Shown: positions 21,846-33,768, counted from the first letter of the stretch. The stretch: 64,000 nucleotides of DNA from Adiantum capillus-veneris (GCA_014529385.2 CM043959.1:87792529-87856528); one strand, 5' to 3'. Translations and numbers: made by a program. Notes: a model not told the origin generated them from the letters alone.

Positions 21846-22847
21846 TTATGCACAACAGAAAGGCATTGACAATGAAGAGACTTTTGCTCCCACTTGTTGT
21901 GTGACTACTGTTTGTCTTCTATGTGCATTGGCAACTCATTTTGGATGGGGTGTACATCAATTAGACATTTTTATTTCTTTCTTGAATGGTGATATACTTG
22001 AGAAAGTATATGTGACGCAACCTCACAAATTTTTCAACAAAGGATAACAAGCAAAAGTGTGCAAATGCAAGAAAGATTTGTATGGTTGAAGCAATCTTCT
22101 CGTGCTTGGTTTGACAAATATCACATTCATTTGGTTAAAAAAGGCTTTCATAACGTTCAAACTAAAAGCAATTTGTATGTCAAACGTGAGGGTGATCTCA
22201 TTGTCATTTTGTATGTAGACAATTTGCTGATTAGTGGTCCAAATAAATGCAAATTATTGAATTGAATGCTACTTTCATGATGAAAGACTTGGTATTTTTG
22301 CATCATTACTTGGGCATACAGTTTAAGCAGTGTGATCGAGGGTATTGCTTTGTGTCAAGCAAGATACATAGAGACATTACTATGTAATTTTGGACTTGAG
22401 GAATGCCCTATTGCTACTCCAATGGAAATAGGTTTGAAATCGAGTCTTCAAGATTCTAGAGATCTTACAGATGTCACTCTCTTTCAGACTGTTGTTGAAT
22501 GCCTTATTTATGTATGCAATGTGAGGCCAGGTATTCAGTTTGTAGTCTCATAGGTTAGCAAATTATGCATGGCCCAGGTCTAAGAATTGACAGGTTGTTA
22601 AAAGGATCTTTCACTACTTGAGTGACACTTTACATCTTGGATTGTGCTGTTAGATTTGCATGATTTTTTAGAGCCAGATTGGAATGATTGTTATGACACA
22701 AGAGTGTCCACAAAGTGGGTTTAATTTCAGACTCAGTAGTTCATGCATATCATGGTTGAGTAAGAAGAAGCAACCCACTATTTCCACTTCCAATTGTGAA
22801 GCTAAGTATAGGGCAATCTTAATAGCTACTACAGTTGAGTGTGTATA
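21846..22847 (+). pseudogene. Family A copy A4: RT-RNase H fragment
   Basis: It starts at the KGYAQQKG position of RT (HYAQQKGIDNEETFAPTC) and continues through FGWGVHQLDI, the catalytic box (VILYVDNLLIS, where the expected second Asp of YVDD is Asn), ATPMEIGLKSSL and into RNase H (SSCISWLSKKKQPT, EAKYRAI). It ends at about 22847. Both ends are cut by other elements and no LTR remains. Frameshifts are frequent. Confidence 0.8.
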
Positions 22848-24640
22848 GCATCTATATACATGTTCTTTCCCCTATAGGTGAAGTAGATTCTCCTTTTAGG
22901 GAACTTCACGTTGGCAGCCATGCGGTTGAACCATGGTACCCCTAGAATAGCATCCTCATGTTGGAGAGGAGAGATAAAGTAGTCTTCTTTGTCAACATAG
23001 CTTTGGACATGAAGCCTCAACTTCCCAATCAAGGGAGTTACGGAGGCTTGTTGTCCCTTGAAAGTGGTATCGGCACTTACAGTATCTCCCATCTCAAAAG
23101 CTTGAACGCTCAACTTGGTGGCCAACTTCATTGATATGAACTTGTCAGTAGAGCCGGGGTCAAACAAGATGAAGGAATCATGTTCCCTTACCTTTCCCCA
23201 AGCATAGGAGAGAGGTGATCCTTTGCAATGAGCATCCTCTTTTGGAGATTCCATGGCGGAAGCTCTAGGAGTCTTATTGTGGGCATTTCTCTTGGGGCAA
23301 GAATGATAGCCATGGCCTTGCTCCCCACACTTAAAACATTTATGGTCCTTGCAAAAAGCATCAAGCTCTTCATGAGAGAGTTTGTTTTTACCTTTGTAAA
23401 CTCCCTTCTCCTTGGACCGATTGTTGTTGTTATTGTTGTTGGAATTGCCTTGGGTAGAATTTTGGGAACTAGTTTTCCCCTTTGTATCACTTTTGTCTTT
23501 GTTTTCCATGGGCTTGACATTTCGTCTAGCCCCTTGTTGGAAATTGATGCGCAAAGCAACCATGGTGTGGTGGATTACTTCGAAGATAGAACTAGGCCAT
23601 TGAGAGTTGACGTACTCGGCCATCTCTTCAGGTAATTCCTCACAGAATTGTTGCTTTTTCTCAAAGAAGTCTATCTTTTGAAAGACAGTAGCCTTGAGAT
23701 GTAAATCCCAAAATTTGTCTACATTTTTGTGGATAGACTCATGAGAGAGAAGCTTCAAACTTCACCATTCGGCAAGCTCTTTGTCCTTTGCATCGCTTGC
23801 AAGGAATTGCTTTATGATGGAAACTTGTAGAGTTTTCCATGTCTTTGGGGCCTCGCCATTGCCACAAAGGCTAGCCCATCATTGACAAGCTGATTTCTGG
23901 AAGTGCATAGCTACATGCGGTGCTTGGAGGACTCCGTGAAGCCCTCGTCTCCAAAGGCCGCATCAAATTGTTGGATGAAGGCCAATACTTTGTCAATAGC
24001 ACCAAAGGTGCCATCATAGGTGATAAAAGAGATACTCTTTCCTCCCTCTTTGAACTTCTTGAGCTTTTGTGACCTTTGCCATGCAGGGTAAGATTTATGA
24101 TGTCCTCCCCTCTTGTATTCTCTAGGAGAATAGCCATAGCTTTCGTCGGAAGAGGAGGAAGGTGAAGAAGAAGGAGAAGAGGGTGACCTCTTTCTTGCCC
24201 TTTTCTTCCTTTTTTTCCTCTCTTCCCTTTTAAGGTGACAAGGAGAAGGACTTTGAGTGACGGTTTTCTCTTGGAAGGAGTTGGCGATCGTCTAAACCGT
24301 TGTCTTCATGGAGCCACATCTTCAAAGGAACTTAGATATTCATTACTTTCTTGCTCTTTGGGTTCCTCCTCTTGTATGGGAGAGAGTCTTCTTTTGGGGG
24401 TCTCATCAAGAGGCCTCCTAAGCTCTCTCTCATCTTGGAGAGGAAGGGAAATCCCATAAGCACGAAGTTGTTGAGTAACTTCGGCCTACAAAGCAGAGTT
24501 GCCCATAGCTTGCTGCAACCTAGTAACAAGATAATTGACAAACATGGGGGCATCATCATTAGCACCTTCATGTGCAAAATCAAATTTATCAATGTTCACT
24601 CTACTCTCTTGGTTATTGTCAACCATGTTAATAGAATTTG
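22829..24640 (-). pseudogene. Ty3/gypsy gag-protease of element G1
   Basis: Reading leftward, gag begins near 24630 (MVDNNQESRVN). Its capsid region (YDGTFGAIDKVLAFIQQFDAAFGDE, about 24020-23930) is interrupted by stops and shifts. From 23758 one frame of 309 codons is open to 22829: nucleocapsid with zinc knuckle CFKCGEQGHGYHSC (about residue 142), a poly-Asn stretch before it, and a retropepsin with FILFDPGSTDKFIS (Pro where Ser/Thr is usual in D-S/T-G) and AILGVPWF near its end. Integrase, RT and RNase H would follow but are absent, because the sequence meets copia fragment A4 at about 22847. Confidence 0.85.
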
Positions 24641-25022
24641 TGTGCTTGCTTAGTGTATTCTTTGGCAATTCAAAACCTTAGTGCTACTCCTCTTAGCCTT
24701 TGAAAATCAGCACTTAAGCATCTACACCCACGGCTCAAATTGGTTAATTATAGAGAGTAGTGGAGTGGGTCTAATATTGCAAAATTGCCGAGGGATGGTT
24801 CCTTTCCGACTTCTTATGGCTCAATAATGGTAAAGCCGTAGGCAAGTCTAAAAAGACCCTATTATTAAGACCAAAGCTCCCGAGGTGTACGCCATATCCC
24901 ACATAGTGGGCTCACCAAAATCGATAATAGAGTCCCACTTACCCTAATATAAGTAACAAAATCAACCATTAATAGGCTACTTAAGGACCTCTCTTCTTAA
25001 GCAAGAAAATAGAAACCAAATG

Positions 25023-25034
25023 CTTTGATACCAA
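25023..25034 (-). other. Primer-binding site of G1
   Basis: Plus GCTTTGATACCA reads TGGTATCAAAGC in sense and lies next to the LTR. Confidence 0.75.
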
Positions 25035-26539
25035 TGTAATGGAAATGGCCTATGAACTTTGAGAATAGCAGAATTAAGAGAATTAGAGAGAACATTTTTG
25101 TGAGACTACTTTGAGAGCATGAGGGTGAACTTAATTGACGGTAGCAACATAATCATAGTACTTAATTAACTTGGCATGAACAATACTTTTGCAAGAGAGA
25201 GAGTTTAGAGAACTCGACAACAGTTGAGGACCGGATTTATGTGAACCTGGTTCCTCCTCCAATAGGCTTTTGTATTATAGATTCTCCCATCAAGAGAGAC
25301 TTGGTACAATACAATATTTGTGTTCCTTGTGACCTAGGTGATGCAATGAAGATGGAAAGCTTCATGCATCACGAGCATAACATATACTTTGCAAAAAGCA
25401 TTAACTATCCCCAGCCTCAGTCCCCCAAGGCCTCAAACCCCTATAAAGGTGGAGAGAGCTAGCGGGGAATGAGGGTAGGGAAGAGGAAGAAGAAACATGC
25501 ATAGGAGAAAGAAATAGTTCCTCACTTACCATCACTGTTCTTGCTAGCATACATAATAGCATAGTAATGAAGATGGAGAAGATGGAAAGCTTAAGCATTG
25601 AAGCATGGCTCTTGGTTGGATTTGCATTCCATAGCCAAAAGTGTAGGCTCTCAACTTCTCTACTAGCTTGGAGAAGGAGATGGAGTTATTGCACTTCACC
25701 AAGTGAAGAATGAGAGCAAATGAGAGAGAGTGTGAGGGAGTATACCCCCCAAGCACACTCCTTGCTTGCTTTGGTCGACCCCCCCTTGTAGCCCATGCTT
25801 GAAGCTCATTGGACCCCTCTAGGCCTAGCCAATCACATGCAAGAGGCATATCAAGCAACAAGGGTAGGTTTTGGACAAGTGTCCTTCTTTCCCCTTTGAG
25901 GGAGAGAGGCTTGACAATTGCTTAGATAATTATTTAATTAAGCTAAATGCTCATTGGAGCCCTTTTATTCCTATCCAATAGGATTCAGGCACACCTTGAG
26001 GGCAACATGGGTAGGCTCTTGACATGTGTGTGTGTGTGTGTGTTCTCTCTCATCCCCCTAGCTTTAGGGCTCGCCCCCTCCTTTATAGGGATGCCTTTGA
26101 CTTATGAGACACAAGCACCTAAGTTAGCAAGCACGACAAAGCCCATCAAGCTTGGATAGTGTTCCCACAAGCACTTCAATCTCCTTAGTCGAAAATCATG
26201 ACAAGCATCTTAGTCAGCAAGCACGACAAGCATCTCAAGCACGACAAGCACCTCAAGCACCTTAGTCAGCAAGCACGTCAAAAGCACCCCAAGCTTGGGC
26301 CAAGTTCCCACCTCAAGCACAGCCCTAGCTTACCTAAGGTCTAAGGTCAAAGGACTTTTAACACTAACCATTGGAGGTCTTTAATGAAGCTAACCTTAAG
26401 GTTTTTAAGCTCCATTAACTAGCCTTGCTCTTTGACAGATCATCCCTCATTTGGACCCCTTTACCATTGGTCCCGTGTTGAGATAGACACGTAAGCACAT
26501 GTCTATATTCCAACCCTTGTTCCCATCTATTCTCCCACA
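25035..26539 (-). repeat. 5' LTR of G1
   Basis: About 1.5 kb between the primer site and a TG end at 26539 (sense). It includes a short GT tract (26026-26042) and a degenerate tandem repeat (26160-26290). The outer boundary is inferred only from the TG motif and the change of sequence character, because there is no second LTR to compare. Confidence 0.6.
26160..26290 (+). repeat. Degenerate tandem repeat AAGCACGACAAGCA...
   Basis: Units such as AAGCACGACAAGCATCTC and AAGCACGACAAGCACCTC recur, with TTAGTCAGC inserted between some, over about 130 bp within the G1 LTR. Confidence 0.75.
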
Positions 26540-26624
26540 TTAAATGATCAATTTAATATGAGAAAATTATTTGGGATGGTTAGATATTAGATTTCATGAC
26601 ATTGCATGACACTAAATTGGATGC

Positions 26625-28160
26625 ACTTTGTCTAGTCATACTCGTTCAAGTTCTTGCCATGCATCTTATGTATCAGATTGCTATTCTTTGTCTGTTTCTA
26701 GTTTATGTGATGTTGAGGAACCTTTGTCTTTTGATGAAGCACAAAATTTTGAAAATTGGATGGCTGCCATGCAATCAAAATGTGATGCACTTATAGAAAA
26801 TGACACATGGACTTTATGTAATTAAGCGTAAGCCGGATGGTGAAATTGATGGCTATAAGGCTTGACTTGTTGCAAAAGGCTATGCACATCAGAAAGGCAT
26901 GCTTCCACTTGTCGTATAACTACTGTGAATTTTCTATGTTCATTGTGGAAACTCATTTTGGTTGGCATGTACATCAATCACACATTGTTATTGCTTTCTT
27001 GAATGGTGACGTATTTGAGGAAGTTTATGTAACATAGCCTCGCGGTTTTGTCAAGAAAGAAGTGTAGAAATATGGATGGAAGCAATCTCCTCATACTTGG
27101 TATGGGAAAGCTGGAACTCATTTGATCAAACGAGATTTTTGTAGCAGTCTAACAGAAAGCACTTTGTATGTAAAGCATGAGGGTGATGTACTTCTCATCG
27201 TTGTTCTATATGTGGATGATTTGTTAATCACTGGTCCGAATGAGGCACATATTGCTGAATTTAAGGCTGATTTGAATGCTACTTTCAAGATAGAATATTT
27301 GGGGTTGTTGTATCATTACTTGGGCATAAAATTTAAGTAGTGTGATGGTGGCATTGCCTTGTGTCAAATAAGTTACATAAAGACATTGCTATGTAAGTTT
27401 GGACTCAAGGATTGCAAACCTATTGCCACTCCCATGGAAACGGGTTTGAAATTGAGTTTTCATGATGTTGGTGATCCTACCGATGTCACTCTTTACCAAA
27501 TTGCTATTGGATGCCTTATTTATGTATGCAACACAAGGCCAGATATTCAGTCTCACATGTCAATGAATTTATGCATAGCCCAGGGTCTAAGCATTGCCAG
27601 GCTGTCAAGTGGATCTTTTGCTACTTGAATGGCACTTACATCTTGGGTTGTTTTATCGCAATGGGGGATCATTGCTGCCATATTTACATGCTTTTTCGGA
27701 CTTAGATTGGGCTGGTTGTTTTGACATGTGAGTGTCCACAAGTGGTTTATGTTTCATGCTCGGCAGCTCATGCTTATCATGATTGAGCAAGATGCAACCT
27801 ATTGTGGCCACTTCCAGTGTTGAGGCTGAGTAGAAGGTAGTCTTCATAGTTACGATTGAGTGTGTATGGCTCAGATGCCTTATGGCTGATTTGGGTGTTT
27901 GGATAGGACACTGCTTCCAACATCATCTACATTGATAGTCAAAGTGCATTGGCAATTGCAAGGAACCCAATTTTCATACTTGCACAAAGCACATTGAGGT
28001 GCATTACCACTATGTCAGGGAGAGGCTCTTATCAGGAGAGATCGGCTTGGCTTATGTGCCAACACAGGACAACCTCGCAAATCTTTTCACAAAGGCATTG
28101 TCTTGTAAGAAGTTCAAAGATTTTTGCAAAGCTTTGGGCTTACTCCCGTTTTTGGACTGA
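26625..28160 (+). pseudogene. RT-RNase H region of A5
   Basis: Recognisable in several frames: VEEPLSFDEAQNFENWMAAM (26700s), FGWHVHQSHIVIAFLNGDV (where the usual Asp of HQSD is His), LLIVVLYVDDLLITGPNE (27190s), ATPMETGLKLSFHDVGDPTD, then RNase H in pieces up to about 28160. The many indels and stops show long decay. Confidence 0.82.
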
Positions 28161-28237
28161 TCATGTCCTCAGTGCATGGCACTTCTCTATACTCTATGTG
28201 CAATCTCTCATTCACCACATCACTCCCAGGGGGGATT

Positions 28238-28467
28238 TGTTACCATCATACATGTGGTAGACATGTGTGTGAACACACTTAGGACCGTCGGGGCATTTTT
28301 TCCCTCACTAGGAGGTTTTTTGCCCTGTGCATTGTATACACGCCCATCACTCTAGGGCTAACTTATCTTTCCATTGCACACTAAGTAATACACTCTTTGT
28401 TGTGTGCCTTAAGATTCCTTCGTCTTCTCCGAGTTGTGTGTGTTTCTCTGCAACCCTAATTCCAATA
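28238..28467 (+). repeat. 3' LTR of A5
   Basis: TGTTACCATCATACATG to CTAATTCCAATA. The last bases should be CCAACA. The purine-rich AGGGGGGATT precedes it. Confidence 0.88.
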
Positions 28468-28530
28468 GATAATAGCCTAGACCTACTCACCCCAAGACAA
28501 AAGTTCTACAAAGAATAAGTCAAGCTACTA

Positions 28531-29265
28531 ATGAAAAACAAACACCTCAAGCAGGAGAAAGAACAACAACAAAAGGTAAAAGAGAAGACCTTCAAAGAAA
28601 CAACCAATGTGGCAAGTATGGGGACCGAAGTCAAACTTCTACCAAGCTACCCAACAAAGACAAGTAAAGCAGTAGAGATGATTTCGGTCAAGCTACCCAA
28701 AGCACAAGGATTTAATGAAGGTAACACTCAAATATGGTTACCAAAAGTAGCAACTCATCTTGGAACAACTAACATCAGTCATGCAACAAAAGGCTCCACC
28801 CAAAAGCAAGAAACCATAAAGAAGAGCCAACAAAAGCCAAACGCAACCAAGGATGATGCAACCTCTAGATGGATACCTTGCCTCCAACTACAAAACCAAG
28901 GCTTCTACAATGGAAATCGTCAAATATGGATACCAAAGCCTAGTAACCATAAAGTCATTGGGGAAAAATGGCAAATGCAAAAGACGGTCACCCAAGGATC
29001 ACAAACAAGGTGGGTTCCAAAATTGCTATTGGAAACTTCATCACAGAGAACCCACAAACAACAACAACCACTTCCCATGGAAGATACAACAAAGACTATA
29101 GCAGTCTCTACTACAACCGTAGAGCTTAATTCCCAAAGCAGTACAAATCAAGAGGAGCTGAAGTACGCCAACCTACTTGACAAAATGGTGGCATCCAAAG
29201 ATCAAAACAATGAAAGAGGCCTAAATCTCAAGAACCTTTGGAATTGGGTTTCTAGCCTTGAATAG
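28531..29265 (+). CDS. Unknown K/Q-rich ORF with repeated W-x-P motifs
   Basis: This 244-codon open frame from ATG 28531 to TAG 29265 is rich in Lys, Gln, Thr and Asn. It holds four related motifs: QIWLPK (about residue 66), RWIPC (112), QIWIPK (130) and RWVPK (159). Each follows a Gly/Asn/Thr-Arg/Gln context, as if a short unit had been duplicated. A K-x-W-V-P-K word is known from the stretch between nucleocapsid and protease of some plant copia elements, which is my only lead. There is no knuckle, catalytic motif, signal peptide or membrane segment. The intact frame in a region otherwise full of broken ones is notable. It could be a gag-linker remnant of element E or a chance survivor. Confidence 0.4.
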   Translation: MKNKHLKQEKEQQQKVKEKTFKETTNVASMGTEVKLLPSYPTKTSKAVEMISVKLPKAQGFNEGNTQIWLPKVATHLGTTNISHATKGSTQKQETIKKSQQKPNATKDDATSRWIPCLQLQNQGFYNGNRQIWIPKPSNHKVIGEKWQMQKTVTQGSQTRWVPKLLLETSSQRTHKQQQPLPMEDTTKTIAVSTTTVELNSQSSTNQEELKYANLLDKMVASKDQNNERGLNLKNLWNWVSSLE

Positions 29266-29565
29266 GTATATCCAAGTTGCCATTAAAAATACATGGCATA
29301 AGAGTTAGAGTCGGGCAGCTATGCCACTAAATGAGTGAGGTGTTAGTCCCAAAGCTTCAAGTAATATTTTCTATGGTCTAAGCGTCTTAGCTATTCTAGG
29401 TATTGCTCAAGCTAGAAGAGTTGAGCATATTTATGTTGTGTCTCTCATGCTAGTATAGGTGCATAAGAGTCAAAGTCTATATATTTTACGTCTGGAAAAG
29501 TGGAGGAAGGAAAGTCGAAGATTCCAGAGGAGAGCTATCAACAACAATCATAAGTAGCTCACACA

Positions 29566-29791
29566 TGTTACCATATACATGTGTAGTGATGTGTGTGAAC
29601 ACAATAGGACCGCCGGGGCATTTTTTCCCTCTTTAGGAGGTTTTTTCCACCGTGCATTGAATATACGCCCATCACTCTAGGGCTATCTATCTTTCCATTG
29701 CACACTAAGTAACACACTCTCTATTGTGTGCCTTGATCTTCCTTCGTCTTCTCCAAGCTGTGTGCGTTTCTCTGCAACCCTAATTCCAACA
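29566..29791 (+). repeat. 5' LTR of A6
   Basis: TGTTACCATATACATG to CTAATTCCAACA. A decayed primer site (TTGAAATCAGAGC, about 29793-29805) follows. Confidence 0.92.
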
Positions 29792-30155
29792 ATTGAAATC
29801 AGAGCAGGTTACGTCCTCTCGGGCTTAGTCCCCAGCTGCTCCAGCACACGCCTGCTCACTTTCTCTGATTACAGTGAGGTTTGGCGAGCGCTTACAGGTC
29901 AACAAATATTTCAGGCAAGCTGGTAGAGCTCAGTTTGCTCAGATTTTTTATTCGGGCTCATTTCGGCCTCTGTTTTCACTACAGGCACAGGTCTGCACAG
30001 GCAATTTCGTCATTTTCTGCAAAATTTCTGTCAATGTCAATTTCTGCATAACAGGTGCCTTACAGTCTTCTACGGTTTGTGCTATATAGCACGTGTTGTT
30101 CCCGCTCCGTTTCTCCTATCTTCGGGCAGTTTTCACATCAGGTGCAACATTTACC

Positions 30156-30779
30156 ATGGCTGACAACGACACAGATGTCTTCAGGATGTTTGTTGTTGAG
30201 GACAGGTTGGATGGGGACAATTACCCTATGTGGGCTTATATGATGCAACACGTTCTTGTGTCAAAGGGCGTTTGGAATGTTGTACAGGGCATTGATGTTC
30301 GTCCTTGTTTTGAGGATGTAAGCGATGTTGAGGATGTTGCAGGTCTTGCTGCAAGGATTGCTGCTATTAGAGTTGTTTTGCCTACGGCAGAACAAGCTCG
30401 CTGGGATGTAAAGGATGTGCAGACTCATGCATTGATTCTGTTGTTTGTGAAGCACACCATTGTTCCTCACATCCGTTCAGCAAAATCTACAAAACAGGCT
30501 TGGGATATTCTAGCTGGTCTTTATGCAAGTCGCAATGAGGCTAAAATTGCTTTGTTGCGTAAAGAGCTAGAGTCGAAGATTATGCATGAGGAAGATGATA
30601 TGGACACTTTTCTTGCTGGTGTCAAGGATATCAATGAGCAACTTATTTCTGCAGGTGAAGTCATTTCAGACAGTTTCCTTGTGCAGACTGTTCTTGATGC
30701 CTTACCAGATTCTTACCAGACTTTTGCTAGTACTTGGAGACTTATGACCCAAGGAAATCCAGAAGTTGTCAAAGTTTGA
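30156..30779 (+). pseudogene. gag of A6
   Basis: From ATG 30156 (MADNDTDVFRMFVVEDRLDG) a frame of about 208 codons is open, with the family gag features WDVKDVQTHALIL, SRNEAKIALLRKELESK and ALPDSYQTFASTWRLMTQG. It ends at a TGA at 30777-30779, caused by an indel near 30770 (compare NPEVVK with the next frame FDALCTLLLQES). The nucleocapsid lies in the following frame. Gag forms the particle that packages element RNA. Confidence 0.85.
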
Positions 30780-32653
30780 TGCATTATGCACATTGCTGTT
30801 GCAAGAGTCACTTTCCAGAAAAAACAGGACAGTGTGCAGTTGAACAGGCTTTTATTGCTTTCAAAGAAAGGGTGGTAACAGCAATGCAGCCACTTCTTAT
30901 AGTTTTGCTGCGAGTGGCAAAACTTCTGTTCCCAATGCTTCTGCTGGCAACACTTCGTCTGGAAATTCTGGCGATAAGGGCAAAGAGAAGATGCGTTGCC
31001 ATTATTGTAAAGGTAATGATCACTTGATCAAGCAGTGTCCTAAGTTGAAGGCAAAAGAGGCTAAGAAGAAAGAGGGTGGTTCCACTGCAAATGCTGGTTC
31101 CACTACAAATGCAGCCATTGTTGAGTCTTCTGTAAAAGGAGACTATAATGCTGATGTTGATGTAGAATGGACTTTTAGCGCAAAGTGCACTTACAATCCT
31201 ACTGTCCATGATGCATGCTTGTCAGTTGCTGTCGATTCACATGTGTGGTATTTCGACAGTGGTGCTACAAAGCACATTACCTCACATCGTGAATTGTTCA
31301 CCTCTCTCGAGTCTATCCGTCATGGGAATTCAGTCACTTGTGCCAACAATGCCTCTTATCTGGTTCAAGGAGTTGGAAAGATTGTGCTTACTGCTGCAAA
31401 TGGCAGTTCCTTCACACTTGTAGATGCACTTTATGTACTTGGGATCAAGAAGAATCTCTTGTCTATATCCGCACTTGCTAGACTTGGACTTGTAGTCAAA
31501 TTTGTGGATGACAGATGTACATTTCATGATCTCAGTTTTGGTGATGAAATTGTTGCATCTGGCCTTTTGTGCCATGGGCTGTATAAGATCACTTTGTATG
31601 ACAAGTATGGACAAAAGTTTGCAAATGTTGTTGCAGATTCAAGGGCTATTTCATATGCAAAACTTTGGCATGCACGTTTTGGTCATCTGAATTTTGTCAG
31701 TTTGTTGCGTTTGCAGAAATCTGATATGGTTACTTCTTTGCCACCTCTTGAAGCACCTGTCAAACATGTTTGTGAAGGCTGTATTTTGGGTAAGATGCAG
31801 CTTTCTAAGTTTTCAAAGGATGGTTCAGTTTGGGCCACATGCAGGTTGCAGCTTGTGCATAGTGATGTTTGTGGGCCCATGCAAACTCCGTCCTTGGGCA
31901 ATTACCTTTACTTCGTGACTTTCATTGATGATTACTCTAGGCATGCATGGGTATTTCCGCTTAAAGCAAAGTCCAAAGTTTCTATGTGCTTCAAACAATT
32001 TCTGGCTATGGCTGAAAATGTCTCGAAATGTACTATGGGCACCCTCCATTCCGATCGAGGGGGGGGAGTATATGTCTCATCCATTCAATGCATTTCTGGC
32101 TAGTCGCAGGATAAGACATCAGTGTACAGTGCTTTATACACCTCAGCAAAATGGTGTTGCTGAGAGGAAAAACAGGTCACTTACGGAAATGGCACAATGT
32201 ATGGTCAAAAGTCAAGCTTTGCCGCCTTCTTTTTGGCTTGAGGCCATCATGTGTGCCACTTATGTACTAAACAGGTGTCCTACGAAAGCTTTAGAATCCA
32301 TTACTCCATATGAAGCATGGCATGATAGAAAGCCTTCTATTGAGCACATGCATGTTTTTGGATGTTTGCATATGCTTGGTTGCCACAAACACAGCGCAAA
32401 AAATTGGATGATAAGGCTGTCAAATGTATTTTTTGTTGGTTATAGTGCTGAAAGCAAAGGTTACAGGTTGTATCATCCGCAAACAAAACATATTCTGGTT
32501 TCACAGGATGTAGTGTTTGTGGAAGATTTTGTTCGGCCCTTGCTGCCATGTACTAGAGACAGTAATGTAAGCTCACATGACATTTATGACACTTTGTTGC
32601 CTCTTTTCAATGGTGGAAATACAAATGTAAGTTCCAATGAGGCAAATGTATAG
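30780..32653 (+). pseudogene. Nucleocapsid-protease-integrase of A6
   Basis: Zinc knuckle CHYCKGNDHLIKQC (CCHC intact, near 31000), protease box WYFDSGATKHITS with an intact D-S-G (near 31250), integrase HHCC (LWHARFGH ... CEGC, 31665-31785) and the first two catalytic Asp (HSDVCGP, HSDRGG). The open frame 30991-32103 then fails at a run of eight G (32059-32066). The next frame carries QQNGVAERKNRS with the catalytic Glu. A pair of compensating indels near 32365-32420 garbles about 20 residues (normal in A1: YALVPQTQRKKL). A TAG at 32651 ends it. Confidence 0.87.
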
Positions 32654-32763
32654 CCTATGGGGGTTTTTGAAAACGTTACAGATCAGCCTATTAGTGATGC
32701 AGATGTACATGATGTACTTGATGAGGAAAGGGCTGAAAATGAGTAGGCTAGAGGTATGCAATA

Positions 32764-32994
32764 TGGTTGGTGCACACTTTGCATGACAGTAAATTGGATG
32801 CTCCTTTGTCTAGTCGTACTCGTTCAGGCTCTCGCCATGCATCTTATGCATCAGATTGTTATGCTTTGGCTGTGTCTAGCTTACATGATGTTGAGGAGCC
32901 TCTATCTTTTGATGAAGCACAGAATTCAAAAAATTGGATGGCTGCCATGCAATCAAAATATGATGCACTTATAGAAAATGACACATGGACTTTA
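32764..32994 (+). pseudogene. RT N-terminal part of A6, before F
   Basis: SSRTRSGSRHASYASDCYAL, then EEPLSFDEAQNSKNWMAAM and ENDTWTL lead into RT and are cut by the insertion of F at 32994/32995. The frame continues at 38627 (DLPPGKKAIGTKWVYK). Confidence 0.85.
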
Positions 32995-33754
32995 TGTTAA
33001 GTATGGAGCCTGATTTACCCTTGTAATTTTCTGTGGTAAAAGCGCACATTTGTAAGGCCCCCATTATGAGGAGAAGCCATCGTGCGTGAAGGAAAATCAC
33101 TCACCGGAAACCAAAATTTTCACGGACAAGAATCAGGGGCAACTTTAAAGGCCTCGGGGGCGGAGGCCCCCGAGACTTTTTTTTTCCGTCGGAATATTAT
33201 GGCCGGACAGCGGCCGGAAAGTGGTCGGAAAACAACTGGTCGATTGGCTGGTGGCCGGTAGTCAATGACCGATGGCCGGTGTTTGGAAGTCAATGGCCGG
33301 TGGCCGAATTCAAAAGCGGACTTGTCTTCTCAAGGGCCGCCACACATGGGCGGATTGGAGGGTCCGATTTGGACTTATTCGCACAAGGGCGGCTACACAT
33401 GGCTGTCTCTCATAAGAGAGGGCAACCCTTTTGGCCTATAAAAGGAGGCCATTTCTACACACATTTCATAGTGTGTGAAGTTGATGCAACAAGGTGAGTG
33501 TGAGGTGGTGAGAGTGAAGCAAGGCGGGAGCTCCATTAAGGGTATAATCCCTTTGTAAACTACTTCTTGTTTTGAAGTACTAAAGCCATTGAGTGGCTGC
33601 TTTCCCGTGGACGTAGCCCACATTGGGTGAACCACGTATATCGTGTGTACTCTCTCTCTCTCTCTCTACTCTATAATCTCGTGTATGTAAATCTGTCTCT
33701 CTCCATTAAGTAATCTACTCAATTATCTATTTAGCTACATCTTATTTCCTAACA
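32995..33754 (+). repeat. 5' LTR of F
   Basis: TGTTAAGTATGGAGCC to TTTCCTAACA. It contains GGCCGGTGGCCGG-type tandem words (33190-33310), a TATA box and a CT tract (33649-33668). Confidence 0.95.
33437..33444 (+). promoter_or_regulatory. TATA box in 5' LTR of F
   Basis: TATAAAAG in GGCCTATAAAAGGAGGCC. It lies about 440 bp into the LTR and is conserved in the other LTR, so transcription probably starts about 30 bp downstream. Confidence 0.75.
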
Positions 33755-33756
33755 AC

Positions 33757-33768
33757 TGGTATCAAAGC
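33757..33768 (+). other. Primer-binding site of F
   Basis: TGGTATCAAAGC lies two bases after the LTR and is one base off the initiator tRNA-Met consensus. Confidence 0.85.

Larger units (their letters stand above)
22848..26539 (-). mobile_element. Gypsy element G1, truncated after protease
   Basis: A 1.5-kb LTR (25035-26539), a primer site (25023-25034, TTGGTATCAAAG in sense) and the gag-protease region are in the correct order on the minus strand. The 3' two thirds of pol and the second LTR are missing. The LTR ends are TG...CA (TGTGGGAGAATAG at the sense 5' end). No target duplication can be checked. Confidence 0.78.
26585..28467 (+). mobile_element. Family A copy A5, 5'-truncated
   Basis: It begins just before RT, runs through RT and RNase H and ends with a complete LTR (28238-28467). 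gag, protease and integrase are missing. About 45 bp separate its start from the G1 LTR end. Confidence 0.85.
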
